A program made the translations under genes and the position numbers. A stretch of DNA of 64,000 bases from Butyricicoccus_A sp945486175. Lineage in GTDB: Bacteria; Bacillota; Clostridia; Oscillospirales; Butyricicoccaceae. Positions 1-9,197 of this stretch are shown one piece after another (the stretch's first letter is position 1; each line of letters begins with the position of its first letter). The DNA is taken from positions 3,139 to 67,138 of the forward strand of contig CALZUY010000001.1 in the NCBI GenBank assembly GCA_945829445.1, given 5' to 3'. A model generated the notes under the pieces. The model was given only the letters and a program-made list of their open reading frames with translations. It was not told where the DNA came from and ran no database searches.

Positions 1-99
1 GACGTGAGCGAGGCGGACGATGTGCTGCTGGACGCAGAGGAAGATGTCATTTCCCTGGATGACGACGCAGAGGACGAGTCTGCGCTGGAGGATCTGTAA
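1..99 (+). CDS. rpoZ: Probable RNA polymerase omega subunit, C-terminal fragment
   Basis: Frame 1 is open from the window edge and ends with TAA at 97-99. The 32 visible residues are very acidic (runs of Asp/Glu, ending ESALEDL), like the acidic tails of clostridial omega subunits. The main support is context: rpoZ commonly lies immediately before coaBC and priA in Firmicutes, and coaBC starts 4 bases downstream. No conserved omega motif is visible in this piece, so another acidic-tailed protein cannot be excluded. Confidence 0.5.
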   Translation, partial: DVSEADDVLLDAEEDVISLDDDAEDESALEDL

Positions 100-102
100 G
101 AG

Positions 103-1311
103 ATGGATTTTTCCGGAAAAACCGTGGTGCTCGGCGTCACCGGGGGCATTGCCGCCTATAAGGCATGCGACCTGGTGAGCCGGCTGCGGAAAAAGGATAT
201 CAAAATTCATGTCATTCTGACCAAACACGCCTGTGAGTTTGTCCAGCCGCTGACGTTCGAGGTGCTGTCCGGCGCGCGCGCCGTGACCGACCAGTTCAAC
301 CGCGATTTTCCATGGGAGGTGGAACACATTGCGCTGGCAAAGGCGGCAGATGTGTTCGCCGTCGTTCCGGCAACAGCCAACATTCTGGGCAAATATGCGC
401 ACGGCATTGCGGACGACATGTTATCCACGACACTGCTGGCAACGCGCGCCCCGGTGCTGTTCGCGCCCGCGATGAACACGGCAATGTACGAAAATCCTGC
501 GGTGCAGGACAACATTGCGGCGCTGCGTGCGCGCGGCTGCCTGTTTGTCGAGCCGGCCTGCGGCCATCTGGCGTGCGGGGATACCGGACGCGGCAAGCTG
601 GCGGATGTCGAGGTCATCGAACAGGCGATTCTGGACGCGCTGACCGAAAAGGATATGAAGGGCATGCGCGTGACCGTCACGGCGGGCCCGACACGTGAGG
701 CACTCGACCCGGTGCGCTTCCTGTCCAACCATTCGACCGGAAAAATGGGCTATGCCATCGCGCGCTGCGCGAAAATGCGCGGCGCAGAGGTCACGCTGGT
801 TTCCGGCCCGGTGGCACTGCCGCCGGTGGACGGTGTGAAGATGGTGCCGGTCACCTCCGCATGTGACATGCGTCAGGCGGTCATGGATGCGCTGCCGCAG
901 TCGGACTTTGTCATCAAGGCGGCTGCCGTCGGCGATTACCGCCCGGCGGAGTTCAAGGATGATAAAATCAAAAAGCACGACGACGATATGAGCGTTGCCC
1001 TCGTGCGCAATCCGGATATTCTGGCGGAAATCGGCCAGAAGCGCCGAGACGACCAGGTGATCTGCGGATTTTCGATGGAAACCCGTGATCTGGTCGAAAA
1101 TTCCACCAAAAAGCTGAAGAGCAAAAACTGTGACGTCATTGTCGCGAATAATTTGAAGGTAAAGGGCGCGGGCTTTGCAGGCGACACCAATGTGGTGACG
1201 CTGCTGTACCGCGACGGCACGCGCGAGCCGCTTGAGCTGATGGGCAAGGGCGATGTAGCGGATATCCTGCTTGACCGACTGCTTGCGCTGTGGAAGAGCA
1301 AGCAGTCGTGA
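103..1311 (+). CDS. coaBC: Bifunctional phosphopantothenoylcysteine decarboxylase / phosphopantothenate-cysteine ligase
   Basis: Catalyses two successive steps of coenzyme A synthesis: CTP-dependent joining of 4'-phosphopantothenate to cysteine, and FMN-dependent decarboxylation to 4'-phosphopantetheine. The 402 residues have the usual two-domain length. The N-terminal CoaC flavoprotein half shows GVTGGIAAYKACDL near residue 13, the active-site His context EHIALAKAAD, PAMNTAMYENP, and the ACGDTGRGKLA loop with the catalytic Cys. The CoaB half starts near residue 187 with VTVTAGPTREALDPVRFLSN and contains KAAAVGDYRP. The start ATG lies 4 bases after the rpoZ stop, and the stop overlaps the priA start as TGATG, so the genes are probably co-transcribed and translationally coupled. 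Confidence 0.96.
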   Translation: MDFSGKTVVLGVTGGIAAYKACDLVSRLRKKDIKIHVILTKHACEFVQPLTFEVLSGARAVTDQFNRDFPWEVEHIALAKAADVFAVVPATANILGKYAHGIADDMLSTTLLATRAPVLFAPAMNTAMYENPAVQDNIAALRARGCLFVEPACGHLACGDTGRGKLADVEVIEQAILDALTEKDMKGMRVTVTAGPTREALDPVRFLSNHSTGKMGYAIARCAKMRGAEVTLVSGPVALPPVDGVKMVPVTSACDMRQAVMDALPQSDFVIKAAAVGDYRPAEFKDDKIKKHDDDMSVALVRNPDILAEIGQKRRDDQVICGFSMETRDLVENSTKKLKSKNCDVIVANNLKVKGAGFAGDTNVVTLLYRDGTREPLELMGKGDVADILLDRLLALWKSKQS

Positions 1312-3764
1312 TGCAGTCGGTTTGCCGTGTCGCGGTGTCCGCCGCAAATTATGCGTTTGACCGGCTGTATGACTACGATATCCCGGAAGAACTGCGCGGG
1401 CAGGTGCAGCCGGGTGTGCGTGTCATCGTGCCGTTCGGCAAGGGAAGCCGCACCTGTGAGGCGATTGTTGTGCGCATGGGCTGTGATCCAAAGTCGGAAT
1501 TTTCGCGCAAATCGATCTGCCGCGTGCTGGACGCGGAGCCGGTCATGGATGCGCATCTGCTCCGGCTGGCGGCACACATGTGCTCAACGCTGTTCTGCAC
1601 GTTTTATGACTGCGCGCGCGCCATGCTCCCGGCAGGCTTGTGGTTCCGCAGGATTGAGCGCTATACGCTGGCGGAAGAGATCACCGAAGCACAGCGCGCA
1701 CAGCTGGCACAGGAGCATCCGGTGCTGTCCGTGTTTACCAGACGCAAGCGCACAGCGACGGCAAAGGAAATCACAAAAAAATGCGGCGAACTGCCCGCAG
1801 AACAGTTGAATGCGCTGTGCGCACGCGGCATTTTGACCTTTTCCAGTGAATTTGACCGCCGTGTGAGTGACAAGACCGTCACGATGTACGGGCTGGCGAT
1901 GCCGGACGATGAGGCGATGCGTCTTGCGGAGTGCGGCAGAAGCCCGGTGCGCATGGAGGTCGTCAGCGCGCTGATGCATGAGGGCGCGCTCAGCCGCCAC
2001 GATTTGCAGTATCTCAGCGGCGCGAGCAGTGAAGTGCTGCGCGCGATGGTCAAAAAGGGCATGCTGTACCAATGGGAGGAGGAGACCTTCCGCCTGCCGG
2101 AACAGGAAGAGCTGCCGCCGAAGCAGGAGTATGTGCTCAGCCCGCAGCAGCAGGCAGCATATGACCGCATGGAGCCGCTGCTGCTCTCCGGACATCCCGA
2201 GGCGGCATTGCTGTTCGGCGTGACGGGCAGCGGCAAGACGCAGGTTTACCTGCGGCTGATTGAGCGCACGCTGCGCGAAGGCAGAAGCGCCATCGTGCTT
2301 GTGCCGGAAATCGGCCTCACACCGCAGCTCATCCGCAAGTTTATGGCGCAGTTCGGCGAAATTACGGCGGTGCTGCACTCGGCGCTGTCGGTCGGCGAGC
2401 GCTATGACAGCTGGAAACGCATTCGTTCGGGTGCGGCGCGCGTCATCGTCGGCACTCGGTCGGCCGTGTTTGCCCCGGCACAGAATCTCGGCCTGCTCAT
2501 TCTCGACGAAGAGCAGGACGATGCCTATAAATCAGAGAACAATCCGCGCTATCATGCGCGGGATGTTGCAAAATACCGCGCGATGCAGGAAAATGCGCTC
2601 GTTGTATTCGGTTCCGCAACACCATCCATCGAGACCTTTTACGGCGCGGAGATCGGAAAATATCCGATGCTTTCGCTGCGCGAACGCTATGCAGGTGCGC
2701 GGCTGCCGCAGGTCACGATTGCGGACATGCGCGGGCTGACCCGGCAGGGGTATACCAGTGCAGTCGGCCCGGTGCTGCGGCAGGCGATGGATACCTGCCT
2801 TGCGGAGGGACACCAGTGCATTCTGTTCCTCAACCGGCGCGGTGCGGCGCGGCAGGTGGTGTGCACCGCCTGCGGCTGGACGCCAGAATGTCCGTCGTGC
2901 AGCGTATCGATGACCTATCATTCGGTCAACCATCGTTTGATCTGCCATTATTGCGGGCATACGGAGCCGTTGCCGCGCGTGTGCCCATCCTGCGGGTGTA
3001 CGCATCTGAAAACCGACGGCATCGGCACCCAGCGGCTGGAGCAGGAGCTGCACGAGCTGTTCACGGAGGCCTCTGTCTTGCGTATGGACGCGGATACAAC
3101 CGGAACAAAGGGCGCGCATGCCAAGCTGCTCGCGCAGGTCGCCGACGGAAAAGCTGACATCCTGCTCGGCACACAGATGGTCACAAAGGGACTGGATTTT
3201 GACAATGTCACGCTGGTCGGCATCATTGATGCGGATCAGGCGCTGTTTGCGCAGGATTACCGCGCGCGGGAGCGGACATTTTCGCTCCTGACACAGGTGG
3301 TGGGGCGCGCAGGACGGCGCGGGACACAGGGACATGCGGTCATTCAGACCTACAGCCCGGAAAATCCGGTCATTTTAAACGCCGCCCGGCAGGATTACGA
3401 GCGGTTTTATGAGGAAGAAATTGAGGTGCGCCGCGCCTTGCAGTGCCCGCCTGCGGCACAGATTGTCGTGCTGACAGCGAGTGCGGAGCGCGAGCGCGAT
3501 GTGCTCGAAGCACTGGTTGCCGTGAAAGCGCGGCTGGAAAGCCTGATGGCGGGACAGTTCGCCGATTTCTGCTATCCTGTGCTCGGCCCGGCGCCCGCTG
3601 CGGTTGTGCGCGTGCAGAACCGCTATCGCTATCACCTGTCCATCCGCTGCCCGGAGGGCAGGCGCCGCCGTGAACTGATCGGCGGCGTGCTGCGGGAATT
3701 TGCCGCGAACAGCAAATTCCGTTCGGTCGCGCTGTATGCGGATATCAATCCGATGCAGGTGTGA
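1311..3764 (+). CDS. priA: Primosomal replication-restart helicase PriA
   Basis: Superfamily 2 3'-5' DNA helicase that reloads the replisome at stalled forks. The 817-residue protein has an N-terminal DNA-binding region (VCRVAVSAANYAFDRLYDYDIP), Walker A GVTGSGKTQVY near residue 303, a Walker B box reading DEEQDD near 400 where most relatives have DEEHD, the GSATPSIE motif, and the zinc-binding insertion with repeated Cys pairs (CTACGW, CPSC, CHYCG, CPSCG) around 520-560. I chose ATG 1311, which overlaps the coaBC stop; a GTG at 1290 would add seven residues. The rest of the helicase core appears intact, so the DEEQ change is probably a tolerated variant. Confidence 0.96.
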   Translation: MQSVCRVAVSAANYAFDRLYDYDIPEELRGQVQPGVRVIVPFGKGSRTCEAIVVRMGCDPKSEFSRKSICRVLDAEPVMDAHLLRLAAHMCSTLFCTFYDCARAMLPAGLWFRRIERYTLAEEITEAQRAQLAQEHPVLSVFTRRKRTATAKEITKKCGELPAEQLNALCARGILTFSSEFDRRVSDKTVTMYGLAMPDDEAMRLAECGRSPVRMEVVSALMHEGALSRHDLQYLSGASSEVLRAMVKKGMLYQWEEETFRLPEQEELPPKQEYVLSPQQQAAYDRMEPLLLSGHPEAALLFGVTGSGKTQVYLRLIERTLREGRSAIVLVPEIGLTPQLIRKFMAQFGEITAVLHSALSVGERYDSWKRIRSGAARVIVGTRSAVFAPAQNLGLLILDEEQDDAYKSENNPRYHARDVAKYRAMQENALVVFGSATPSIETFYGAEIGKYPMLSLRERYAGARLPQVTIADMRGLTRQGYTSAVGPVLRQAMDTCLAEGHQCILFLNRRGAARQVVCTACGWTPECPSCSVSMTYHSVNHRLICHYCGHTEPLPRVCPSCGCTHLKTDGIGTQRLEQELHELFTEASVLRMDADTTGTKGAHAKLLAQVADGKADILLGTQMVTKGLDFDNVTLVGIIDADQALFAQDYRARERTFSLLTQVVGRAGRRGTQGHAVIQTYSPENPVILNAARQDYERFYEEEIEVRRALQCPPAAQIVVLTASAERERDVLEALVAVKARLESLMAGQFADFCYPVLGPAPAAVVRVQNRYRYHLSIRCPEGRRRRELIGGVLREFAANSKFRSVALYADINPMQV

Positions 3765-3822
3765 ATGGCAGCGATGAATAAAAGAAAGTTACACGTTTGT
3801 TTGAGAATAAAGGAGGATTTTT

Positions 3823-4308
3823 ATGCCTGTACGTCAGATTCTTACCGATCCCGATCCGGTGCTGTATAAAAAATGCCATCCGGTCACAAAATTTGACAAG
3901 AGACTTGCGTCCCTGCTGGAGGACATGGCGCAGACCATGCTTGCGGCAAACGGTGTCGGCCTTGCGGGCCCGCAGATCGGCATGGTACGCCGTATCTGTG
4001 TCGTGCTGGATACCAACAACAACGACAAGATCATTGAGATGGTCAACCCGGAGGTCATTGCAACCGAAGGTTCTCAGACCGGTTCCGAGGGCTGCCTGAG
4101 CTTTCCGGATAAATTCGGCGTTGTCACCCGCCCGAATGTCGTCACCGTCCGTGCACAGGACCGCAACGGCGAGTGGTTCACCATCACCGGACAGGGTCTG
4201 ACTGCACGCGCATTCCTGCATGAGATCGATCATCTGGATGGCCACGTGTTCACCGAAAAGGTGACGCAGTTCATCGAGCCGTCCGACGAAGAGGATGAGG
4301 AAGAATGA
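3823..4308 (+). CDS. def: Peptide deformylase
   Basis: Removes the N-formyl group from nascent proteins using a catalytic metal ion. All three signature motifs are present in the 161 residues: GVGLAGPQIG at 44-53, EGCLSFPD with metal-ligand Cys91, and HEIDHLDG with ligands His133 and His137 and catalytic Glu134. An AAAGGAGG ribosome binding site precedes the ATG. The C-terminus is acidic (SDEEDEEE). The stop overlaps the fmt start as ATGA, the classical def-fmt pairing that couples formylation and deformylation. Confidence 0.97.
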   Translation: MPVRQILTDPDPVLYKKCHPVTKFDKRLASLLEDMAQTMLAANGVGLAGPQIGMVRRICVVLDTNNNDKIIEMVNPEVIATEGSQTGSEGCLSFPDKFGVVTRPNVVTVRAQDRNGEWFTITGQGLTARAFLHEIDHLDGHVFTEKVTQFIEPSDEEDEEE

Positions 4309-5240
4309 GAATCGTTTATATGGGCACGCCGGACTTTGCGGTCGCGTCGCTCGAACGGCTGATTGCGGACGGCCATAACATTGCCGCCGTATTCACCCAG
4401 CCGGACAAGCCGCAGGGCCGCAAGATGAAACTGACCCCGCCGCCAGTCAAGCAGCTCGCCATGCAGCATGGCATTCCGGTTTACCAGCCGGATACGTTTA
4501 AAAACGAAAGCCAGCTGGCATTGCTGCAGGAGCTGGATCCGGAGGTCATTGTGGTTGTCGCGTATGGCAAGCTGCTGCCGGGCTATGTGCTCGACCTGCC
4601 GAAATACGGCTGTATCAATGTGCACGGCTCGCTGCTGCCGAAATACCGCGGCGCGGCGCCGGTGCAGTGGATGGTGCTCAACGGCGAGAAGACCGCGGGT
4701 GTCACGACGATGTATATGGATCGCGGGCTGGATACCGGCGACATCTTGCTGATGCGGGAAACCGAGGTCGGGGAGAATGAGACAGCGGGCGAGCTGTTCG
4801 ACCGTCTGGCGGCAATGGGCGCCGATCTGATTTCCGAGACACTCGCACGGCTGCCGGAGGGCATTGCGCGCACGCCGCAGGACGAAAGTGCGTCGACCTA
4901 TGTCTCTGTCCTCGACAAGAGCATGGCGGTGGTTGACTGGACGAAATCCGCACAGGAGGTACACAACCTCATCCGCGGGCTTGACCCGTGGCCGGTCGCG
5001 CTGACGACGCGCGAGGGCGGACGGCTCAAGCTGTTCCAGTCGCGCCTGACCGGACGCACGGCACAGGCTGCGCCGGGAACCGTTGTGGAAGCTGACCCGA
5101 AGAGCGGGCTGTTTGTCACCTGCGGCGACGGCGGCGTTCTCCAGATTCTGGAGGTGCAGATGGTCGGCAAAAAACGCATGCCTGCGGGCGATTACCTGCG
5201 TGGGCATGCCATGCAGCCGGGAACAGTACTCGGCAACTGA
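4305..5240 (+). CDS. fmt: Methionyl-tRNA formyltransferase
   Basis: Transfers a formyl group from 10-formyl-tetrahydrofolate to the amino group of Met-tRNA(fMet) for translation initiation. The 311 residues match the family length. Motifs seen are RIVYMGTPDFAVASLE at the N-terminus, the catalytic region INVHGSLLPKYRGAAPVQW with the Asn and His expected of the formyltransferase fold, and GLDTGDILL. A smaller C-terminal tRNA-binding domain follows from about residue 205. The start overlaps def by 4 bases. Confidence 0.97.
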   Translation: MRIVYMGTPDFAVASLERLIADGHNIAAVFTQPDKPQGRKMKLTPPPVKQLAMQHGIPVYQPDTFKNESQLALLQELDPEVIVVVAYGKLLPGYVLDLPKYGCINVHGSLLPKYRGAAPVQWMVLNGEKTAGVTTMYMDRGLDTGDILLMRETEVGENETAGELFDRLAAMGADLISETLARLPEGIARTPQDESASTYVSVLDKSMAVVDWTKSAQEVHNLIRGLDPWPVALTTREGGRLKLFQSRLTGRTAQAAPGTVVEADPKSGLFVTCGDGGVLQILEVQMVGKKRMPAGDYLRGHAMQPGTVLGN

Positions 5241-5265
5241 TTCAGGTACACCGGGGAGGGCTTTG

Positions 5266-5994
5266 ATGTATTACAATTATGGCTACGGCGGCGGAGGCGG
5301 CTGGTATACCCTGTGGATTATCCTCATGTTGGCCTGTTTTGCATTCGCCTCGTGGGCACAGATTTCTGTGTCTTCCAATTTTAAAAAGTATTCGCGCGTC
5401 ATGACCAAGCGCGGGCTGACCGGTGCACAGGCGGCACAGGCTGTTTTGCGCGCCAACGGTGTGACGGGCGTGCAGTTTGCACGCATCAGCGGCAATCTGA
5501 CGGATAACTTCAATCCGCGCACCAATGTCATCAGCCTGTCGGGCAGCGTCTGTGATGTCAGCTCAGTCGCAGCAGTCGGTGTTGCTGCACATGAGGCGGG
5601 GCATGCGGTGCAGTATGCAAAGGGGTATGCGCCCATCCGCCTGCGCAATGCGATCATTCCGCTGTGCAATTTCGGCTCGAGTCTTGCATGGCCGATGCTG
5701 CTGATCGCACTTGTACTTGGCGCAACGTCAGTCATGGGTCTGGGTGTCGCACTGTATGCACTTGCGACGCTGTTCCAGGTTGTGACGCTGCCGGTGGAGA
5801 TCAATGCTTCCCGCCGCGCGTTGCAGGCGCTGGAGCAGCAGGGGCTGCTGACGGCGGATGAGCTGCCGATGGCGCGAAAGACGCTGTTTGCTGCGGCGAT
5901 GACGTATGTCGCGGCGCTGGCGACCTCGCTGGTACAGCTGCTGCGTCTGGTGCTCATTTATCTCTCCAACGGAGGAGGGCGCCGCCGTGACTGA
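5266..5994 (+). CDS. YugP-type zinc-dependent membrane metalloprotease
   Basis: The 242-residue integral membrane protein carries the zinc-protease motif HEAGH at residues 109-113 and matches the neutral zinc metallopeptidase (YugP/DUF2268-like) family. A Gly/Tyr-rich start (YYNYGYGGGGGWY) leads into a first membrane helix at about 15-34; further hydrophobic helices lie at about 135-175 and near the C-terminus. ATG 5266 follows GGGGAGGG. The substrate is unknown. Its position between fmt and rsmB is common in clostridia. Its 3' end overlaps rsmB by 8 bases. Confidence 0.88.
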   Translation: MYYNYGYGGGGGWYTLWIILMLACFAFASWAQISVSSNFKKYSRVMTKRGLTGAQAAQAVLRANGVTGVQFARISGNLTDNFNPRTNVISLSGSVCDVSSVAAVGVAAHEAGHAVQYAKGYAPIRLRNAIIPLCNFGSSLAWPMLLIALVLGATSVMGLGVALYALATLFQVVTLPVEINASRRALQALEQQGLLTADELPMARKTLFAAAMTYVAALATSLVQLLRLVLIYLSNGGGRRRD

Positions 5995-7417
5995 AGCTCA
6001 TTCAGCGCGTGAAGCCGCGGCACGCGCACTGTTTGCCGTCCGCGAGGAGGGCGCCTGGAGTGCGCCCGCGCTGCGCAGATATGCCGCCGGGCTGTCCGCG
6101 CGCGATGCGGCGCTTGCAACGGCGCTGACGGGCGGCGTGCTGCAAAACCGCGCGATGTGTGACTTTTATCTCGCGCAGTTTTCCAGCATTCGGCTCAAAA
6201 AAGTACAGCCGCGCATTTTGGATATTTTACGGCTGGCAGTATACCAGATGGTCTGGCTTGACCGCATCCCGAATGCGGCGGCGGTCAATGAGAGCGTGGC
6301 GCTGGCGCGGACGCTGTGCCATGCGGACAAGCGCACGGCGGGCTATGTCAACGGCGTGCTGCGCGCGCTTGCGCGCAGCATTGACAAGCTGCCGCAGCCA
6401 GACTGTGCGACCAAGGCGGAATATTATTCCCTGCGGTACAGCCATCCGCAGTGGCTGACTGAGCTGTATCTGGAGCAGTTCGGGCTGAAGCAGACAAGGC
6501 TGCTGCTCGAGGCGGACAACGCGCCCGCACCGACCGTGCTGCGTGTCAACACACTGCGCGCGCAGGTGCAGCAGGTACAGGACGAGCTGGCGGCGCAGGG
6601 AATCCGTGTCGCACCGCATAGCTGTATTCCGAATTGCCTGACGGCATCCGGCACGGGAAATATTGAGAAGCTGCCCGCCTTCGCGGAAGGGCGCGTTACC
6701 GTGCAGGACGGCGCGAGCCAGATGAGCGTTTATGCGCTCGACCCGCAGCCGGACGACAGGGTGCTCGACTGCTGTGCCGCACCGGGCGGCAAGAGCTTTT
6801 TCATCGCTGAGCGCATGCAGAACACCGGCACGGTGGTCTCATGCGATGTGTACGGCCACAAGCTGGAGAAAATCCAGGAGGGTGCAGAGCGGCTCGGTCT
6901 GACGAACATACAGGTCGAATTGCAGGATGCGTCGCAATTCCGCCCCGAATGGGAGGGGAAATTCGACCGCGTGCTGTGTGATGTGCCGTGCTCTGGCATG
7001 GGCATCATCCGCAAAAAGCCGGAGATCCGCTATAAGGACGAGCAGGAGCTGCGCGGCCTGCCGGAAATCCAGCGCGCAATATTGGACAATGCGTGCCGGT
7101 ATGTCCGTCCGGGCGGCATTCTGGTCTATTCGACCTGTACGCTGCTGCGGCGGGAAAACGAAGAAATTGTGGATTGGTTTGTGCAAACACATCCGATGTT
7201 TGAAAAAACTGCATTTTCCATACCGGTTTGTGATGAAGAAGTGGAAGGCAGTGTAACCCTGCTTCCGCATATACATGATACAGACGGATTTTTTGTTGCA
7301 AAATTCCGCAAAATGGCTTACTATGAAGATGATCCTGCGCGCGGGAACGGCACCGGCGGTGGTGCCGGACGGAACACAGGCGCGCATGCATCGGAGAATG
7401 TTTATGATAAAACCTGA
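5987..7417 (+). CDS. rsmB: 16S rRNA (cytosine-967-C5)-methyltransferase RsmB
   Basis: Methylates C967 of 16S rRNA using S-adenosylmethionine. The 476-residue protein has an N-terminal NusB-like RNA-binding domain (about 1-130) and a C-terminal methyltransferase domain with the SAM site CCAAPGGKSFFIAE, the CDVPCSGMG motif and the catalytic Cys in YSTCTL. I chose GTG 5987, which is preceded by GGAGGAGGG at 5971-5979, over an upstream ATG that lies inside the protease gene. The last 30 or so residues are Gly-rich and not conserved, and the stop lies 14 bases beyond the start of rlmN. Confidence 0.94.
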   Translation: MTEAHSAREAAARALFAVREEGAWSAPALRRYAAGLSARDAALATALTGGVLQNRAMCDFYLAQFSSIRLKKVQPRILDILRLAVYQMVWLDRIPNAAAVNESVALARTLCHADKRTAGYVNGVLRALARSIDKLPQPDCATKAEYYSLRYSHPQWLTELYLEQFGLKQTRLLLEADNAPAPTVLRVNTLRAQVQQVQDELAAQGIRVAPHSCIPNCLTASGTGNIEKLPAFAEGRVTVQDGASQMSVYALDPQPDDRVLDCCAAPGGKSFFIAERMQNTGTVVSCDVYGHKLEKIQEGAERLGLTNIQVELQDASQFRPEWEGKFDRVLCDVPCSGMGIIRKKPEIRYKDEQELRGLPEIQRAILDNACRYVRPGGILVYSTCTLLRRENEEIVDWFVQTHPMFEKTAFSIPVCDEEVEGSVTLLPHIHDTDGFFVAKFRKMAYYEDDPARGNGTGGGAGRNTGAHASENVYDKT

Positions 7418-8450
7418 GATCAAATGCAGAACTCTGCCGGAACTGAAGGCGGAGCTGGCTGAGATGGGGGAAAAGCCGTTCCGTGCGGCACAGATTTTCC
7501 AGTGGCTGCATCAGGGCGTCAGCTCGTTTGATGAGATGACCAATGTGTCCAAGCCGCTGCGCGCGAAGCTGTCCGAGCGTTATCTGCTCACTGCGCCCAG
7601 GATTTTGCGCAAGCAGGTCTCGCAGGTAGACGGCACGGTCAAATACTTATGGGAGCTGCACGACGGCAACTGCATCGAGAGCGTATTCATGCGCTATCAT
7701 CACGGCAATTCGGCGTGCGTGTCCTCGCAGGTCGGCTGCCGGATGGGCTGTAAATTCTGCGCTTCCGGCATCGGCGGGCTGGTGCGCAGCCTTTCGGCAG
7801 GTGAGATTCTCGACCAGATCCTGTTTATGCAGAAGGATACAGGCGAGCGCATCTCGAATATCGTGCTGATGGGCACGGGCGAGCCGCTGGACAACTATGA
7901 CAATGTGCTGCGCTTCATCCGGCTGGTCGGCGCGGAAGAAGGACTGCACATCGGGCAGCGGCATATTTCGCTTTCCACCTCCGGCCTGGCCGACCAGATC
8001 GACCGGCTGGCGGAGGAAAAGCTGCAAATTACCCTGTCCATTTCACTGCATTCGCCGGACAATGAGAGCCGGAGTGAAATCATGCCTGTCAACCGGAGCT
8101 ATCCGGTCGAGCGGCTGCTTGCCTCCTGCCGGCGTTATTTTGACATGACCGGGCGCCGTATCTCGTATGAATATACCATGATTGACGGCGTGAGCGACCG
8201 CCCCTGGCAGGCAAAGAAGCTGGCAGCGCTTTTGCGCGGACGCCCGGCACATGTCAATCTGATCCCCCTGAACCATGTCACGGAGAGCGGGCTGCATACC
8301 TCGACGAAGGAGCATGTCGCGGCTTTTCAAAATATTTTGGAAAAGAACGGAGTCACTGCGACTGTCCGGCGCACGCTGGGGCCGGATATTGACGCATCCT
8401 GCGGGCAGCTGCGCCGCAGGCATATCGGTGAAACGTTCGGGAAAGAGTGA
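7404..8450 (+). CDS. rlmN: Dual-specificity 23S rRNA/tRNA adenine-C2 methyltransferase RlmN
   Basis: Radical SAM enzyme that methylates C2 of A2503 in 23S rRNA and A37 in some tRNAs. The 348 residues carry the radical SAM cluster motif in SQVGCRMGCKFCASG, the GTGEPLDNYDNV motif, and the two Cys of the methyl-transfer cycle (one near the C-terminus, in IDASCGQLRRR). The start ATG 7404 has GGAG seven bases upstream; an in-frame ATG at 7398 is too close to it. The gene overlaps rsmB by 14 bases. Confidence 0.96.
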   Translation: MIKPEIKCRTLPELKAELAEMGEKPFRAAQIFQWLHQGVSSFDEMTNVSKPLRAKLSERYLLTAPRILRKQVSQVDGTVKYLWELHDGNCIESVFMRYHHGNSACVSSQVGCRMGCKFCASGIGGLVRSLSAGEILDQILFMQKDTGERISNIVLMGTGEPLDNYDNVLRFIRLVGAEEGLHIGQRHISLSTSGLADQIDRLAEEKLQITLSISLHSPDNESRSEIMPVNRSYPVERLLASCRRYFDMTGRRISYEYTMIDGVSDRPWQAKKLAALLRGRPAHVNLIPLNHVTESGLHTSTKEHVAAFQNILEKNGVTATVRRTLGPDIDASCGQLRRRHIGETFGKE

Positions 8451-8454
8451 TAGA

Positions 8455-9186
8455 ATGAACGCATTTGGCAAAACCGATAAGGGCCTGGTTCGCGCCAGCA
8501 ATCAGGACACATTCCGCATCGACATAAAGGAAAACGGACTGGGATTTCTGGTTCTGTGTGACGGCATGGGCGGCGCGCGCGCCGGAAACATTGCGAGCGA
8601 ACGTGCCGCAGAGCGGTTTATGGAGCAGGCCTGCACGGCTGACCCGGAGCAGGCTGATACCGAAACGCTTTCCCGCATTGCCCAGCAGGCTGTCACGGCG
8701 GCAAATTCCGAGGTTTATGAGCTGTCGCAGTCTTCACCCGCTTACAACGGCATGGGCACGACACTGGTCGGCTGCATCTGCGTCGATAACCGCGTGGTGC
8801 TCGCAAATGTCGGCGATTCGCGCGCTTATGTCATTGATGGGGAGAAAATTGCCCAGATGACGGCGGACCATTCGCTGGTGGCGGAGATGGTGCGCGCCGG
8901 ACGGCTGAGCAGCGAGGAGGCAAAACACTATCCGGGACGCAACCTCATCACGCGCGCAGTCGGTGTTGACGGCGAAGTGGAAGCGGATTATTATGAAATT
9001 ACCCTGCACGACGGACAGACGCTGCTGCTCTGTTCGGATGGACTGTGCGGACTGGTGACCGATCTGGAAATTGCGGCTGCCGTTGCACAGTCGGCTTCGC
9101 AGGAAGAAGCGTGCGACAGGCTGATTCAGCTGGCATGCAGCGCTGGCGGAAGTGACAATATCACGGTTGTTTTATATACCAAGTAG
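8455..9186 (+). CDS. PP2C-type serine/threonine protein phosphatase
   Basis: Metal-dependent phosphatase that reverses phosphorylation by the adjacent PASTA kinase (PrpC/Stp role). The 243 residues show the PPM metal-binding motifs: RASNQDTF near residue 15, LCDGMGGARAG near 36, GTTLVGC, ANVGDSRAYVI, DHSLV, ITRAVG, LCSDGL and GGSDNITVV at the C-terminus. The start lies 4 bases after rlmN and the kinase starts 11 bases downstream, the usual phosphatase-kinase gene pair. Confidence 0.95.
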   Translation: MNAFGKTDKGLVRASNQDTFRIDIKENGLGFLVLCDGMGGARAGNIASERAAERFMEQACTADPEQADTETLSRIAQQAVTAANSEVYELSQSSPAYNGMGTTLVGCICVDNRVVLANVGDSRAYVIDGEKIAQMTADHSLVAEMVRAGRLSSEEAKHYPGRNLITRAVGVDGEVEADYYEITLHDGQTLLLCSDGLCGLVTDLEIAAAVAQSASQEEACDRLIQLACSAGGSDNITVVLYTK

Positions 9187-9197
9187 GAGAAAATAGA

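Noticed and set aside
5083..5265. Upstream extension of the YugP-type protease into fmt
   Set aside because: The extension overlaps fmt coding sequence in another frame and is Arg/Cys-rich noise; ATG 5266 has a good RBS and begins the conserved protein.
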